Positions 1 to 8,064 of a stretch of DNA of 64,000 nt are shown in pieces. Below the pieces are notes generated by a model. It saw nothing but the letters and a program-made list of their open reading frames with translations. It made no database searches and was not told the DNA's origin. The DNA comes from Mesorhizobium tianshanense. Its GTDB lineage: Bacteria > Pseudomonadota > Alphaproteobacteria > Rhizobiales > Rhizobiaceae. The stretch spans positions 1-64,000 of the forward strand of contig NZ_VLKT01000010.1 of the NCBI RefSeq assembly GCF_007830515.1, read 5' to 3'. The position numbers and the translations under genes are program-made. Position 1 is the stretch's first letter; each line of letters starts with the position of its first letter.

Positions 1-157
1 CGTCCGAATAGACGGCGCCGAAACGCTCCTCCAGCACCGGCCAGTCGATCGCCTGCGCCAGCCGCACCAGCTCGTGCTTCATGTTGATGATCTGATCGAG
101 CCTGGAGCGGAACAGATCCTGCTCTCCCGTCTCGCGCTTCTCGCGTGGCTTGGACAT
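1..157 (-). CDS. IS5-family transposase, N-terminal part (cut by window edge)
   Basis: The reverse strand from 157 reads ATG and then 52 codons beginning MSKPREKRETGEQDLFRSRL and running off the left edge. The ETGEQDLFRSRLDQII stretch followed by MKHELVRLA and ERFGAVYSD is typical of the N-terminal domain of IS5-group DDE transposases that are abundant in Mesorhizobium and other rhizobia. The DDE catalytic residues lie outside the window, so it cannot be said whether the element is intact. The family call comes from remembered N-terminal sequence. It marks an insertion sequence at the left border of the window. Confidence 0.8.
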   Translation of the reverse strand, partial: MSKPREKRETGEQDLFRSRLDQIINMKHELVRLAQAIDWPVLEERFGAVYSD

Positions 158-230
158 TCGCCGTCCCCTCGATTCGCCGCCGCCGAACCGAGTGAATCAC
201 GCTCCGCAGCACAAGGGAATCGCAAAACCA

Positions 231-273
231 AATTGCAGGAAAACAGCGCTCATAAACCGCCAATCCTGCAATT
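231..273. repeat. 10-bp inverted repeat upstream of the transposase
   Basis: AATTGCAGGA at 231-240 is repeated as its exact reverse complement TCCTGCAATT at 264-273, with 23 bases between. It lies 74 bases upstream of the transposase start and downstream of the DUF3299 gene. It may belong to the end region of the insertion sequence or be a regulatory site; the sequence alone does not decide. Confidence 0.45.
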
Positions 274-337
274 CCAAAGCCGCTATCCGCCTCAATCAAC
301 ATGCCAGATCAATGGCTTGCGGATAGTTCACGGTCGA

Positions 338-907
338 CTAGTTCTTCTTTTTGTTAAGAAAACGCCACGGTGAATTTGCCGGCTGCGTGATGGTGTCCGG
401 CACTGCATCAACGTTCACCACCTCCGCCTTGCGCACAGTATAGCCCGACTGGATGACGCTGGCGCCATCGAGGAGGAAGAGCTGGCTTTTCTCCATGCCC
501 GGCTCCAGCGCGCCGGTCACGGAAACAGGCTGGTAGGCCTGCGATATCCTGTAGGGGCGGGAGGGCGTGACGAGCAGGATCTGATTGGGCGGCGGCGTTG
601 GCATGTGGCTGCACGCACCCGTCCACGGTACCAGCAGGAATTGGTAGACGAGATCGCCCTCGCGATCGATCGGTAGCGCGTACCCCGCCAGTTGGACCGT
701 CTTGTCCTGCAGATTGAGTGACAGCGTCTCCCCACGATCAGGCATTTTTGCCGCGATCATCGGCAATCCCACGCTTTCGGAGGCGGGCTGGGTCGCCGGG
801 CGCAGATCCTTCCAGAGTATGTGCGTGGTTTCGGCGGAAGCGCTGCCCGCCGTGATGGAAATCAGCATCGCCGCCAGCGCCGCTGTCGATTTGAGACGAT
901 TGCTCAT
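338..907 (-). CDS. DUF3299 exported protein
   Basis: This gene encodes 189 residues. The ATG at 907 is preceded by GGGAG at good spacing, so the longer upstream reading is not used. Residues 1-24 form a Sec signal peptide ending SASA, with no lipobox cysteine, so the product is probably periplasmic. The mature part has WKDLRP, then LAGYALPID, LLVPWTGACSHMPTPPPNQ and a C-terminal V-T-G-A-L region, the order expected of DUF3299 proteins. Their function is unknown to me, although the conserved Cys and His in GACSHMP could bind metal. It is the last gene of a minus-strand run (47 bases after the GNAT gene). Confidence 0.75.
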   Translation of the reverse strand: MSNRLKSTAALAAMLISITAGSASAETTHILWKDLRPATQPASESVGLPMIAAKMPDRGETLSLNLQDKTVQLAGYALPIDREGDLVYQFLLVPWTGACSHMPTPPPNQILLVTPSRPYRISQAYQPVSVTGALEPGMEKSQLFLLDGASVIQSGYTVRKAEVVNVDAVPDTITQPANSPWRFLNKKKN

Positions 908-954
908 CGTGTGCTCCCATTCGACATCGAGTAAAGCTGCCGTCGCCGACAGCG

Positions 955-1533
955 TCAACGTTCGAGCCGCATCACATGCCGGCGCGAGCCAGCCATGCCG
1001 ATCTCGTGGAATCCGCGGGCCACGAACATGTTTCGAAATCCCATAAATCTGTAGCTCGGCGAAGCCTTGTCGACCGGATAGGCCTCGATTGTCCTGGCGC
1101 CGTTGGCGAAGGCGTGATCGATGGCCGCGTCGAGGAGGGCGCTTGCCAGCCCACTGCCGCGCGACGCCTTCGGCACGTAGAAGCAGACGATCGACCATAT
1201 GCCCGCCTCGGTATCGTCCTGCTGCCGCGACAGCTTGCGATAGGTCTCGCGTGGAGCCACCGAGCACCAGCCGACGGTCCTGCCTTCGGCATGGGCGAGA
1301 ATGCCGACCGGCGTGCCGGCTTCGATGAGCGCCATCACGCCCCGTCTCCTCTCATCATTGGATGCATGCTCGCGGTTTTCCAGACGGCGCCAGGCCATGC
1401 ACCAGCAGTATTTTGGTGCGCCAGGCTGCTCGAACAGTTTCTCGAAATCGGCACGCGTCGACCGCGTTACGTCCGTAAAGCGGATTTGGCTCTCGTTAGC
1501 CTTTCCTGGCGAGCCGCTCGAGCGTCTTGGCAT
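955..1533 (-). CDS. GNAT family N-acetyltransferase
   Basis: The protein is 192 residues long with an acetyl-CoA-binding GNAT core: a strand ending GWCSVAPRETY, then IVCFYVPKASRGSGLASALLDAA, in which R-G-S-G-L-A is the pyrophosphate-binding loop of motif A, and a C-terminal MGFRNMF segment. The N-terminal part contains KYCWCMAWRR, a cysteine pair seen in a subgroup of these proteins. The ATG at 1533 lies inside the upstream AlkD-like gene, giving a 38-base overlap, and has AAGGGA about 9 bases before it; no in-frame start exists between 1533 and the acetyltransferase core. Substrate unknown. The overlap implies translation coupled to the DNA-repair gene. Confidence 0.75.
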   Translation of the reverse strand: MPRRSSGSPGKANESQIRFTDVTRSTRADFEKLFEQPGAPKYCWCMAWRRLENREHASNDERRRGVMALIEAGTPVGILAHAEGRTVGWCSVAPRETYRKLSRQQDDTEAGIWSIVCFYVPKASRGSGLASALLDAAIDHAFANGARTIEAYPVDKASPSYRFMGFRNMFVARGFHEIGMAGSRRHVMRLER

Positions 1534-2197
1534 TGGAAAGTTCCCTTGCCGCATCCTTGCCGATCCAGCGCGCCGTCTTGTCGGTCGAGACCGCCAGCTT
1601 CTGTGCCAGGGCAAGGGCAGGGCCGTGCAAACTCATCGATCGCTTGCCGATCGAACGAAGCGCCCAGTTTATCGCCTTCTTCACAAAATTTCGGCCGTCG
1701 GTGGCATGCGCTTCAATGATCGACAGGAAGTCGAGGAAAGTCGATTCGGGTTCTTTCTTCCGATGGACGACCGACCAGGCCATCATGGCAAAGGCCGTGC
1801 GCCGAACGAATTCCCGTTCGTCGGCCGCGAACTCGCCTACCAGTTCCCTCCAGGAATCGGTGTCGACAAAGAGATCGGAGACGCCGTCGACGACATCCCA
1901 AGAATCGAAAGTCGCCGCCCATCGTCTCGCATCCGCGGCAGAGAACCGCTTCGGATCGGCCGTAACGGAAGCGATGAACTGCGCTTCCATGAGGCCTGTC
2001 TGCCATAGCTCAAAGGCACGCTCATGGTTGCGCTTGATTTTCTTGGCGATCTGCCTCTGCACGCCGTGCGAGATACCAAGCGCACGTTCGATCTTGATGC
2101 CATAGCGCAGCATGCCGCGGCGGTTCTCCTCCGAGCCGATCGAGCGCAGATGGGCGACGATCTCCTCGGCGCTGGATTGCGGCGAAAGCTCGGCCAC
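1496..2197 (-). CDS. DNA alkylation repair protein (AlkD-like HEAT-repeat glycosylase)
   Basis: The product of 233 residues has the helical repeat pattern of AlkD-type DNA glycosylases, which excise alkylated bases in the cytosol: repeated helix pairs such as FELWQTGLMEAQFIAS, RRTAFAMMAWSVVHR and GRNFVKKAINWALRSIGKR, the last being a family hallmark. The start is placed at GTG 2197, eight bases after the dehydrogenase stop, with AGG upstream; reading further upstream would run into the dehydrogenase gene and exceed the normal family length of about 230. The gene is second in a probable operon. Confidence 0.8.
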   Translation of the reverse strand: MAELSPQSSAEEIVAHLRSIGSEENRRGMLRYGIKIERALGISHGVQRQIAKKIKRNHERAFELWQTGLMEAQFIASVTADPKRFSAADARRWAATFDSWDVVDGVSDLFVDTDSWRELVGEFAADEREFVRRTAFAMMAWSVVHRKKEPESTFLDFLSIIEAHATDGRNFVKKAINWALRSIGKRSMSLHGPALALAQKLAVSTDKTARWIGKDAARELSNAKTLERLARKG

Positions 2198-2205
2198 GGC
2201 AAAAC

Positions 2206-3075
2206 CTATTTTTCTAATCGTGCCAGCAGCGAGGACGTATCCCAGCGCTTGCCGCCCATCGCCTGCACGTCCTTGTAAAACTGATCGATAAGTGCCGTCA
2301 CCGGCAGCTTGGCACCGTTGCGGTCGGCTTCCGCCAGGCAGATGCCGAGGTCCTTGCGCATCCAATCGACGGCGAAGCCGAAATCATATTTGCCGGCATT
2401 CATCGTCTTGTGACGGTTCTCCATCTGCCACGATCCGGCGGCGCCCTTGGAAATCACCTCGATGACCTTTTCGATGTCGAGCCCGGCCTTCTTGCCGAAA
2501 TGAATACCCTCAGCCAATCCTTGCACCAATCCGGCGATGCAGATCTGGTTGATCATCTTGGTGAGCTGGCCGGCACCGGCCGGGCCCATCAGCCCGACCA
2601 TGCGGGCATAGGCATCGATGACGGGCTTCGCCTCGTCGAAGGCTTTTTGCTCGCCGCCGACCATCACGGTCAGCACAGCGTTTTCGGCGCCTGCCTGACC
2701 GCCGGAGACCGGTGCGTCGAGGAACGAAAATCCGCGCACTTGCGCCTTCTCCGCCAGTTCGCGCGCGACTTCGGCCGAAGCCGTGGTGTTGTCGATGAAG
2801 ATCGCTCCCTTCTTCATCGTTTGGAAGGCACCCTCGGCCCCGATCGTCACCGCACGCAGGTCGTCGTCATTGCCGACGCAGGAAAAGACAAAGTCCTTGC
2901 CGTCGGCCGCTTCGGCCGGCGTCTTGGCAGCACTGCCGCCATGCTGGCCAACCCATTGCTCGGCCTTTGCCTTGGTGCGGTTGTAGACGGTGACGTCGTG
3001 GCCGCCCTTGTTCCTGAGATGTCCGGCCATTGGATAGCCCATGACGCCAAGACCCAGAAATGCCACCGATGCCAT
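2206..3075 (-). CDS. NAD(P)-dependent 3-hydroxyisobutyrate dehydrogenase family oxidoreductase
   Basis: The 289-residue cytosolic enzyme has a Rossmann dinucleotide site GLGVMG at residues 8-13, the substrate-binding signature DAPVSGG at 120-126, and the catalytic-lysine segment GQLTKMINQ with Lys173. Length and motif spacing are those of beta-hydroxyacid dehydrogenases (3-hydroxyisobutyrate, tartronate-semialdehyde, and glyoxylate or succinate-semialdehyde reductases). The exact substrate cannot be read from sequence. It begins 65 bases after the amino-acid ABC permease, so it may be co-transcribed with the importer, and it leads the AlkD, GNAT and DUF3299 genes. Confidence 0.85.
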   Translation of the reverse strand: MASVAFLGLGVMGYPMAGHLRNKGGHDVTVYNRTKAKAEQWVGQHGGSAAKTPAEAADGKDFVFSCVGNDDDLRAVTIGAEGAFQTMKKGAIFIDNTTASAEVARELAEKAQVRGFSFLDAPVSGGQAGAENAVLTVMVGGEQKAFDEAKPVIDAYARMVGLMGPAGAGQLTKMINQICIAGLVQGLAEGIHFGKKAGLDIEKVIEVISKGAAGSWQMENRHKTMNAGKYDFGFAVDWMRKDLGICLAEADRNGAKLPVTALIDQFYKDVQAMGGKRWDTSSLLARLEK

Positions 3076-3139
3076 GTTTTCGAATCCCTTAGAAGCCAGC
3101 TTTCCGGCCTTCTTAGCGGATCAGGCGAGGCTATGGGAG

Positions 3140-3961
3140 TCAGCGTTGCAGATGGATCGTGATGCGCCGTTCGATCCATTCGACCGCGTGGCGCAGTATC
3201 TCGACAATGATCAGATAGATGATCGCCGCCCAGACATAGGACTGGAAGTCGAAAGTGCGCGAATAGGTGAGCCGGGTGATGCCCATCAGGTCATAGACGG
3301 TGATGATGGCGACGATCGCCGAGCCCTTGATCATCAGGATGATCTCGTTGCCGTAGGGTCGCAACGCCACGATCAATGCCTGCGGCAGGATGATCTTCCA
3401 CATCGTCTGCAATTTGTGCAGGCCGAGCGAGGCGGCACCCTCCCACTGGCCCCTGGGTACGCTCTGGATCGCGCCGCGCAGGATTTCGGCCTGATAGGCG
3501 GCAGTGTTGAGCGAGAAGGCGAAGATTGCGCAGTTGAACGCCTCGCGGAAAAAACCCCAGAGGCCGACCATCTCGAGTTGCGGCCGGAAGGAGCCCACGC
3601 CGTAATAGACAAGGAAGGTCTGGGCCAGCAGCGGCGTGCCGCGAAAGAAATAGACATAGGCATAAGCCAGACCCGAAAGAATCCGGTTCTTCGACATGCG
3701 GGCATAGGCGATCGGCACCGACAGGATCGCGCCGAGCACGATCGAGATGGCGACCAGCAACAGCGTCACACCAAGGCCCGTCACATAGGACGGCGCGTAC
3801 TTCGCGAAAAGTTCGCCGTTCCAGGCGACAACGAGATAGGCGGCGATCCCGGCGAGAAAAACGATCCACAGACAGACCAGCCCGTAGCCGAGAACGCGTT
3901 GCCGGGGCCAGCCGCGTGGCAGAGCCGGCGGTCGGTCGACTTTGGCGGCGGCTACGTTCAT
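3140..3961 (-). CDS. Amino-acid ABC transporter permease (HisM type)
   Basis: This is a 273-residue inner-membrane permease of the polar amino-acid (HisMQ/GltJK) family. After a cytosolic N-terminus it has about five to six membrane spans and a cytosolic EAA loop around REAFNCAIFAFSL to SVPRGQWEGAASLGLHKLQT, the site that contacts the ATPase. The ATG at 3961 overlaps the preceding permease stop (ATGA), so the two are translationally coupled. Together with the other permease and the binding protein it should form an importer for an amino acid or opine-like compound. Confidence 0.88.
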   Translation of the reverse strand: MNVAAAKVDRPPALPRGWPRQRVLGYGLVCLWIVFLAGIAAYLVVAWNGELFAKYAPSYVTGLGVTLLLVAISIVLGAILSVPIAYARMSKNRILSGLAYAYVYFFRGTPLLAQTFLVYYGVGSFRPQLEMVGLWGFFREAFNCAIFAFSLNTAAYQAEILRGAIQSVPRGQWEGAASLGLHKLQTMWKIILPQALIVALRPYGNEIILMIKGSAIVAIITVYDLMGITRLTYSRTFDFQSYVWAAIIYLIIVEILRHAVEWIERRITIHLQR

Positions 3962-4671
3962 CGCTGCACCTGCTGGCGACCGACCGCACGTTCGATCGCG
4001 TTGATGCCGAAGGACGATATGATGGCGAGGAGCAGATAGATAAGAGCGGCAACACCGAAGAACAAAAAGGCGTGCTTGGTGACGCGGGCGGCGACGCCCG
4101 CTTGGCGCAATATGTCGGTAAGACCGATGGCGGACACCAGGGCGGTGTCCTTGAGCAGGATGAGCCACAGATTGGCAAGACCCGGCAGCGCGATACGGAT
4201 AAGCTGCGGCAGCACCACAAGCCGCATCGTCTGCCAGCCCGACAGGCCAACCGAATAGCCGCCCTCGTACTGTCCCTTCGGGATGGCGCGGAACGCGGAG
4301 AGGAAGACCTCGCTGGCGTAGGACGAGAAGACGACGCCGAGCGCGATCATGCCGGAGACAAAAGCATTCACTTCGACCGAGGCGGTCGGATCATACAGGT
4401 GTATTATTTGCTGGATGCCGACTTGCGCGCCGTAAAAGATGATGAACAGGGTCAGCAGTTCGGGCAGTCCACGAAAGATCGTGGTGTAGATATTGCCGGC
4501 CAGCCGCAGCGACGGCTCACCGGATTGCTTGGCCAATGCGACCAGAAAGCCGATCACCAGACCGACGGGCAGGGTCGCGGCTGCAAGCGAGACGGTGATG
4601 AAAACGCCGTAGGCGATGTCGTCGAGCCAGCCTTCGGGTCCCCAACTGAGCAGCGTCCAAACGCTTTGCAT
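3958..4671 (-). CDS. Amino-acid ABC transporter permease (HisQ type)
   Basis: The 237-residue integral membrane protein has the typical GVFITVSLAAATLPVG first span and the EAA loop AFRAIPKGQYEGGYSVGLSG, followed by QTMRLVVLPQ, all characteristic of the HisQ/ArtQ permease family. It pairs with the HisM-type permease, which overlaps its stop codon. It follows the binding-protein gene after 114 bases that include a strong hairpin. No ATP-binding subunit gene lies next to it, which is unusual for this class. Confidence 0.88.
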   Translation of the reverse strand: MQSVWTLLSWGPEGWLDDIAYGVFITVSLAAATLPVGLVIGFLVALAKQSGEPSLRLAGNIYTTIFRGLPELLTLFIIFYGAQVGIQQIIHLYDPTASVEVNAFVSGMIALGVVFSSYASEVFLSAFRAIPKGQYEGGYSVGLSGWQTMRLVVLPQLIRIALPGLANLWLILLKDTALVSAIGLTDILRQAGVAARVTKHAFLFFGVAALIYLLLAIISSFGINAIERAVGRQQVQR

Positions 4672-4740
4672 CCGCCTGCCTGGTCTCCCTTATTGGCTCT
4701 TTGAGAGCAGCGGTGTCACCCCTCGTGCGCCGCTTGTTGT

Positions 4741-4769
4741 GCGAACGGCGGGAATGTCCCGCCGTTCGC
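4741..4769 (-). promoter_or_regulatory. Perfect 13-bp intercistronic hairpin
   Basis: GCGAACGGCGGGA at 4741-4753 pairs perfectly with TCCCGCCGTTCGC at 4757-4769 around a 3-base loop. On the minus-strand transcript it sits 17 bases after the binding-protein stop and before the permease genes. There is no T-run after it, so it is more likely an mRNA-stabilising or partially terminating hairpin that keeps the binding protein in excess of the permeases, as in histidine and maltose operons. That role is inferred. Confidence 0.7.
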
Positions 4770-4785
4770 CGTCAATCCGGAGGGA

Positions 4786-5568
4786 TCAGGACTCGCCGCC
4801 GTAGACGTCGTATTTGAAGTACTTGTCGTTGATTTCCTTGTACTTTCCATTGGCGCGGATGGCATCGATCGCCGCGTTGAACTGATTGACCAGCTCGGTT
4901 TCGCCCTTGCGCACGGCAATACCGGCGCCCGGACCATGGATCTTGATGTCAGGCGTGATCGCACCGATCAGCTTGCAGCAGGCGCCGTCCGGCGTGGCAA
5001 GCCAGCCTTCGAGAACGGTGATATCGTCGTTGACCGCATCGACGCGGCCATTGGCCAGATCGAGCTGGTATTCCTGCGCGGTCGGATAGGGCTTGATCGT
5101 GCTGTCGGTGTAGGTTGCGGTCGAATAGTTGAAATGCGTCGTCGAACCCTGCACGCCGATCGTCTTGCCGGCCAGGTCCTCCTTGGTTACGCCCTTGATG
5201 TCGCTGTCCTTGGGCGCGACGATCGCCGGTGGCGTGTTGTAGTATTTGTTGGTGAAGTCGACCTTCTCGGCACGCTCCGGCGTGATCGACATCGAGGCGA
5301 TGATGGCGTCGAACTTACCGGCCTGAAGCGCCGGGATGATGCCATCCCAATCCTGCGCGACGAACGTGCACGTCACCTTCATCTCGTCGCAAAGCGCCTT
5401 GGCGATGTCGATGTCGAAGCCTTCGAGCTTGCCATCGGCGGTCAGGTTGTTGAATGGCGGGTAGGCACCCTCCGTGCCGATCCTGAGGGTTTTTTCCTGA
5501 GCTTGGGCAACGCCAAGCGTCAGCAGCGCGGCCGATGCGGCGAGCGCTATACGCAGTGCAATACGCAT
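4786..5568 (-). CDS. Periplasmic amino-acid-binding protein of ABC importer (HisJ family)
   Basis: The protein is 260 residues with a signal peptide ending GVAQAQ (residues 1-23). The mature start KTLRIGTEGAYPPFN, then GFDIDIAKALCDEMKV, WDGIIPALQAGKFDAIIASM and the C-terminal FNAAIDAIRANGKY segment are classic for solute-binding family 3 (lysine/arginine/ornithine/histidine binding). The start is the ATG at 5568, with GAGAGGA upstream. It is the first gene of the importer; a cysteine pair (DGACCKL) occurs in the middle. The ligand is probably a basic amino acid or related compound; this is a guess from family resemblance. Confidence 0.9.
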   Translation of the reverse strand: MRIALRIALAASAALLTLGVAQAQEKTLRIGTEGAYPPFNNLTADGKLEGFDIDIAKALCDEMKVTCTFVAQDWDGIIPALQAGKFDAIIASMSITPERAEKVDFTNKYYNTPPAIVAPKDSDIKGVTKEDLAGKTIGVQGSTTHFNYSTATYTDSTIKPYPTAQEYQLDLANGRVDAVNDDITVLEGWLATPDGACCKLIGAITPDIKIHGPGAGIAVRKGETELVNQFNAAIDAIRANGKYKEINDKYFKYDVYGGES

Positions 5569-5779
5569 GATGGTCCTCTCTATGTGTCCCGGCCGTCGTT
5601 CCAAACGGCTCTGTGGGCGGTGCTTTTGACCGCCCGCTGGCTCGATACTCCCACTCTTTTCCGAGAAAAAGCAACTGCAAAACCGTTGCCTTCGGGATTT
5701 TGCATTCGCGGATAATGCTGACGCTGGGGCAGGCACGGTAACGGAAAGAGAGGGCTGCCGAATGCTCCTTAGGCAACCC

Positions 5780-6286
5780 TCAGCGCGCCAAACCTGTCGT
5801 GCGCTCGATGAAGTCGACTATCGATTTCGTGTCGTCGAGATCGAAGACTGGCAGGTTTTCGCCCGCTACGGCGAAGTCGGCTGCGATGGCGACTATATGC
5901 GGATCCTTTGCCGAAAGCGGTGCCCGGTCCTTGGCCTCCAGCCGCCGCGTTTCGATCTTGCTATGCGCCTCGCGCTTGTAACCCTCGACCAGCACGATAT
6001 CGCAGGTGCCGAGCCGCGACAGGATCGCGTCCAGCGTCGGCTCGTCCTCGTCGCGCAATTCGTGCATCAGCGCCCAGCGCCTGTCCGATACGATGGCGAC
6101 TTCCGTGGCCCCGGCCTGCCTATGGCGAAAGCTGTCTGCCCCTGGTTTGTCGATGTCGAAATCATGATGGGCATGTTTCACCGTCGAGACTTTCCAGCCA
6201 CGCCGAGCAAATTCGGCGACCAGCTTTTCGGTCAGTGTCGTCTTGCCGGAATTCTTCCAGCCGGTGATGCCGAAGACGCGTCTCAT
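5780..6286 (-). CDS. mobB: Molybdopterin-guanine dinucleotide biosynthesis adapter MobB
   Basis: MobB is a small GTP-binding partner of MobA in the last step of molybdenum-cofactor nucleotide attachment. The 168-residue product opens with GITGWKNSGKTT, a P-loop at residues 6-17, followed by KHAHHDFDIDKPGADSFRH, the family's His/Asp-rich signature, and LVEGYKREAH, which is conserved in MobB. Two tandem ATGs exist (6289 and 6286); the second has better spacing from GGAG and is used here. The start overlaps the mobA stop, so the two are translated together. Confidence 0.9.
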   Translation of the reverse strand: MRRVFGITGWKNSGKTTLTEKLVAEFARRGWKVSTVKHAHHDFDIDKPGADSFRHRQAGATEVAIVSDRRWALMHELRDEDEPTLDAILSRLGTCDIVLVEGYKREAHSKIETRRLEAKDRAPLSAKDPHIVAIAADFAVAGENLPVFDLDDTKSIVDFIERTTGLAR

Positions 6287-6912
6287 CATGGCTCCATGCT
6301 CTGCAGCAGACGTTCGGCTTCGGCAAGGTCGTCGGGCGTATTGATGTTGAAGAAAGGATCGATCTCGTGCCCACCAGAGCTCCACATCGGAAATTCGACA
6401 TCGACAACGCCGTACCGCTCGATGAAGGCGGAGACCCGCCTATTGTCTTCATCGACCAGGAAACGGCGCAAGGCGTCGTGCAGACCAAGCGGCCAGAGCG
6501 CGAATGTCGGATGCCGCTTGCCACCCGAACTGGCGACAGCGATCGCGCCGGGACGTTGTTTGACTACCGCGGCCAGCCGCCCGACCACATCCTCGGGAAA
6601 GAACGGCGTGTCGCCGGCGACAGTGACGACCCCGTTGCAAGCCATGGATGCCCACTCGAGGCCGGTCAGAATGCCCGCAAGCGGTCCTGCGTAACCCTCA
6701 ACCGTATCGGCAAGCACCGGCAGTCCGAACCCCGCAAAGCGTGTCGGATCGCCGTTGGCGCTCAGCGCCAGCGGTCCGACCTGCGGGGCAAGACGCGCTA
6801 CGACTTGGTCGAGTACGCTGCGGCCTCCCAGAGTAAGCAGGCTCTTGTCCCCGCCGCCCATTCGCCGCGACTGGCCGCCGGCCAGAATGATCCCTGCAAT
6901 GTCTCGGTTCAT
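6286..6912 (-). CDS. mobA: Molybdenum cofactor guanylyltransferase MobA
   Basis: MobA transfers GMP from GTP to molybdopterin to make the guanine dinucleotide cofactor used by DMSO-reductase-family enzymes. The 208-residue protein begins with the nucleotide-binding signature LAGGQSRRMGGGDKSL (residues 10-25) and carries the metal-binding VAGDTPF with Asp101. Length is normal for the family. It overlaps mobB by 1 to 4 bases. With moaA at 8595-9590 it makes a small molybdenum-cofactor cluster. Confidence 0.92.
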   Translation of the reverse strand: MNRDIAGIILAGGQSRRMGGGDKSLLTLGGRSVLDQVVARLAPQVGPLALSANGDPTRFAGFGLPVLADTVEGYAGPLAGILTGLEWASMACNGVVTVAGDTPFFPEDVVGRLAAVVKQRPGAIAVASSGGKRHPTFALWPLGLHDALRRFLVDEDNRRVSAFIERYGVVDVEFPMWSSGGHEIDPFFNINTPDDLAEAERLLQSMEP

Positions 6913-6964
6913 CGTCCGCCTCGCTGCCCCAAATCGTCAGGTTCCAGCGACCCTCGGGGCTCAT

Positions 6965-7885
6965 CTATATGCCGTCCGGTGCCATATCAGGTCCAGCGCT
7001 TTCGGCGGCGGTCTTTTGCCGGCCGACGATGCGTTCCCGGTAAAGTGCGTAGAGACCGGAGCCGACGATGACGGTGGCGCCGAGTATCATCGGCAGGTCG
7101 GGGACGTCACCGAAGATGAACAGGCCAAGCAGGATCGAGCAGAGCAGGGCTGTGTAGCGGAACGGCGCGATGAACGAGATGTCGCCGACCCGCATCGCCA
7201 TGATGATGAACTGGTAACCGGTGACCACGAGCACTGCCGCCAGTGCCAGCAGCGCCGTGCTTTTTCCCGCCATCGGTGTCCATCCACCCATTGGCGAAAG
7301 CAGTGCCGCCCCCAGCACCGTCATGGCGAGTGCCGTGGCGGTCGACACCAGCAATGTCGGAATGGCTTGCGGTATCCGCTTGGTGGCAAGGTCACGCACC
7401 GCACAACAGATGACGCAGGCGAGCGCCAGCAGCGAATAGACACTGAATCCCTCGAAGCCGGGCCGCACGATGATCAGCACGCCGGCAAAACCGATGGCGA
7501 TGGCCAGCCAGCGCCGCCAGCCGACGCCTTCATTGAACACAAGTGCTGCGCCCATCGTCACCGCCAGCGGCAGCGCCTGCAGCACGGCTGAGACATTGGC
7601 GATCGGCAGATGCGCCAAAGCAACCAGGAACGACACCGTAGCACCGGCTTCGCCGGCAACGCGCACCGCAACCATCGGCTGCAGCATTGAGCCGGGGAAG
7701 GCAAGCGCACCGCGTTGCCAGGCAAGCAGGCCTACGAAAAGCGAAGCAAAGGCGCCGCGGATCAGCATGACCTGCGCCATGTTCATGGATTCCGACGCGA
7801 ATTTGGTGATCGCGTCGTTTAGGGTGAAACCAATCATGGCCACCACCATGAACAGCGCGCCGCGCAGATTTGGCGAAAGAAGCAA
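6965..7885 (-). CDS. DMT-superfamily transporter (two EamA domains)
   Basis: The 306-residue membrane protein has ten predicted spans arranged as two EamA repeats, roughly residues 7-140 and 150-283, with glycine-rich GFAGVLIIVRPG ending the first repeat, as in many drug/metabolite exporters. The start at 7885 is a TTG giving MLLSPNLRGALF; ribosome-binding support is weak, but the first span requires this region. It lies 52 bases upstream of mobA on the same strand and might be co-transcribed. The substrate is unknown. Confidence 0.82.
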   Translation of the reverse strand: MLLSPNLRGALFMVVAMIGFTLNDAITKFASESMNMAQVMLIRGAFASLFVGLLAWQRGALAFPGSMLQPMVAVRVAGEAGATVSFLVALAHLPIANVSAVLQALPLAVTMGAALVFNEGVGWRRWLAIAIGFAGVLIIVRPGFEGFSVYSLLALACVICCAVRDLATKRIPQAIPTLLVSTATALAMTVLGAALLSPMGGWTPMAGKSTALLALAAVLVVTGYQFIIMAMRVGDISFIAPFRYTALLCSILLGLFIFGDVPDLPMILGATVIVGSGLYALYRERIVGRQKTAAESAGPDMAPDGI

Positions 7886-8064
7886 AGGACGTTACCAGTT
7901 GTGCTTTGCATCAAGCCTGTAGCAGCCGGTCACAAAACCGCAACGTCAAAGGGCTGGACCACAGCCTTTTCGCCGCTCCGGAGCGGAACGCCAGGCTGGA
8001 ACGTTTCGCGGTAAATCCGGCAACCGCTTGCGGACTGGACTTTTTCTGGGCGTGACCGAAATGT

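Noticed and set aside
74..373. Open frame of 99 codons on the plus strand
   Set aside because: It runs antisense across the transposase start and has no ribosome-binding site or family resemblance.
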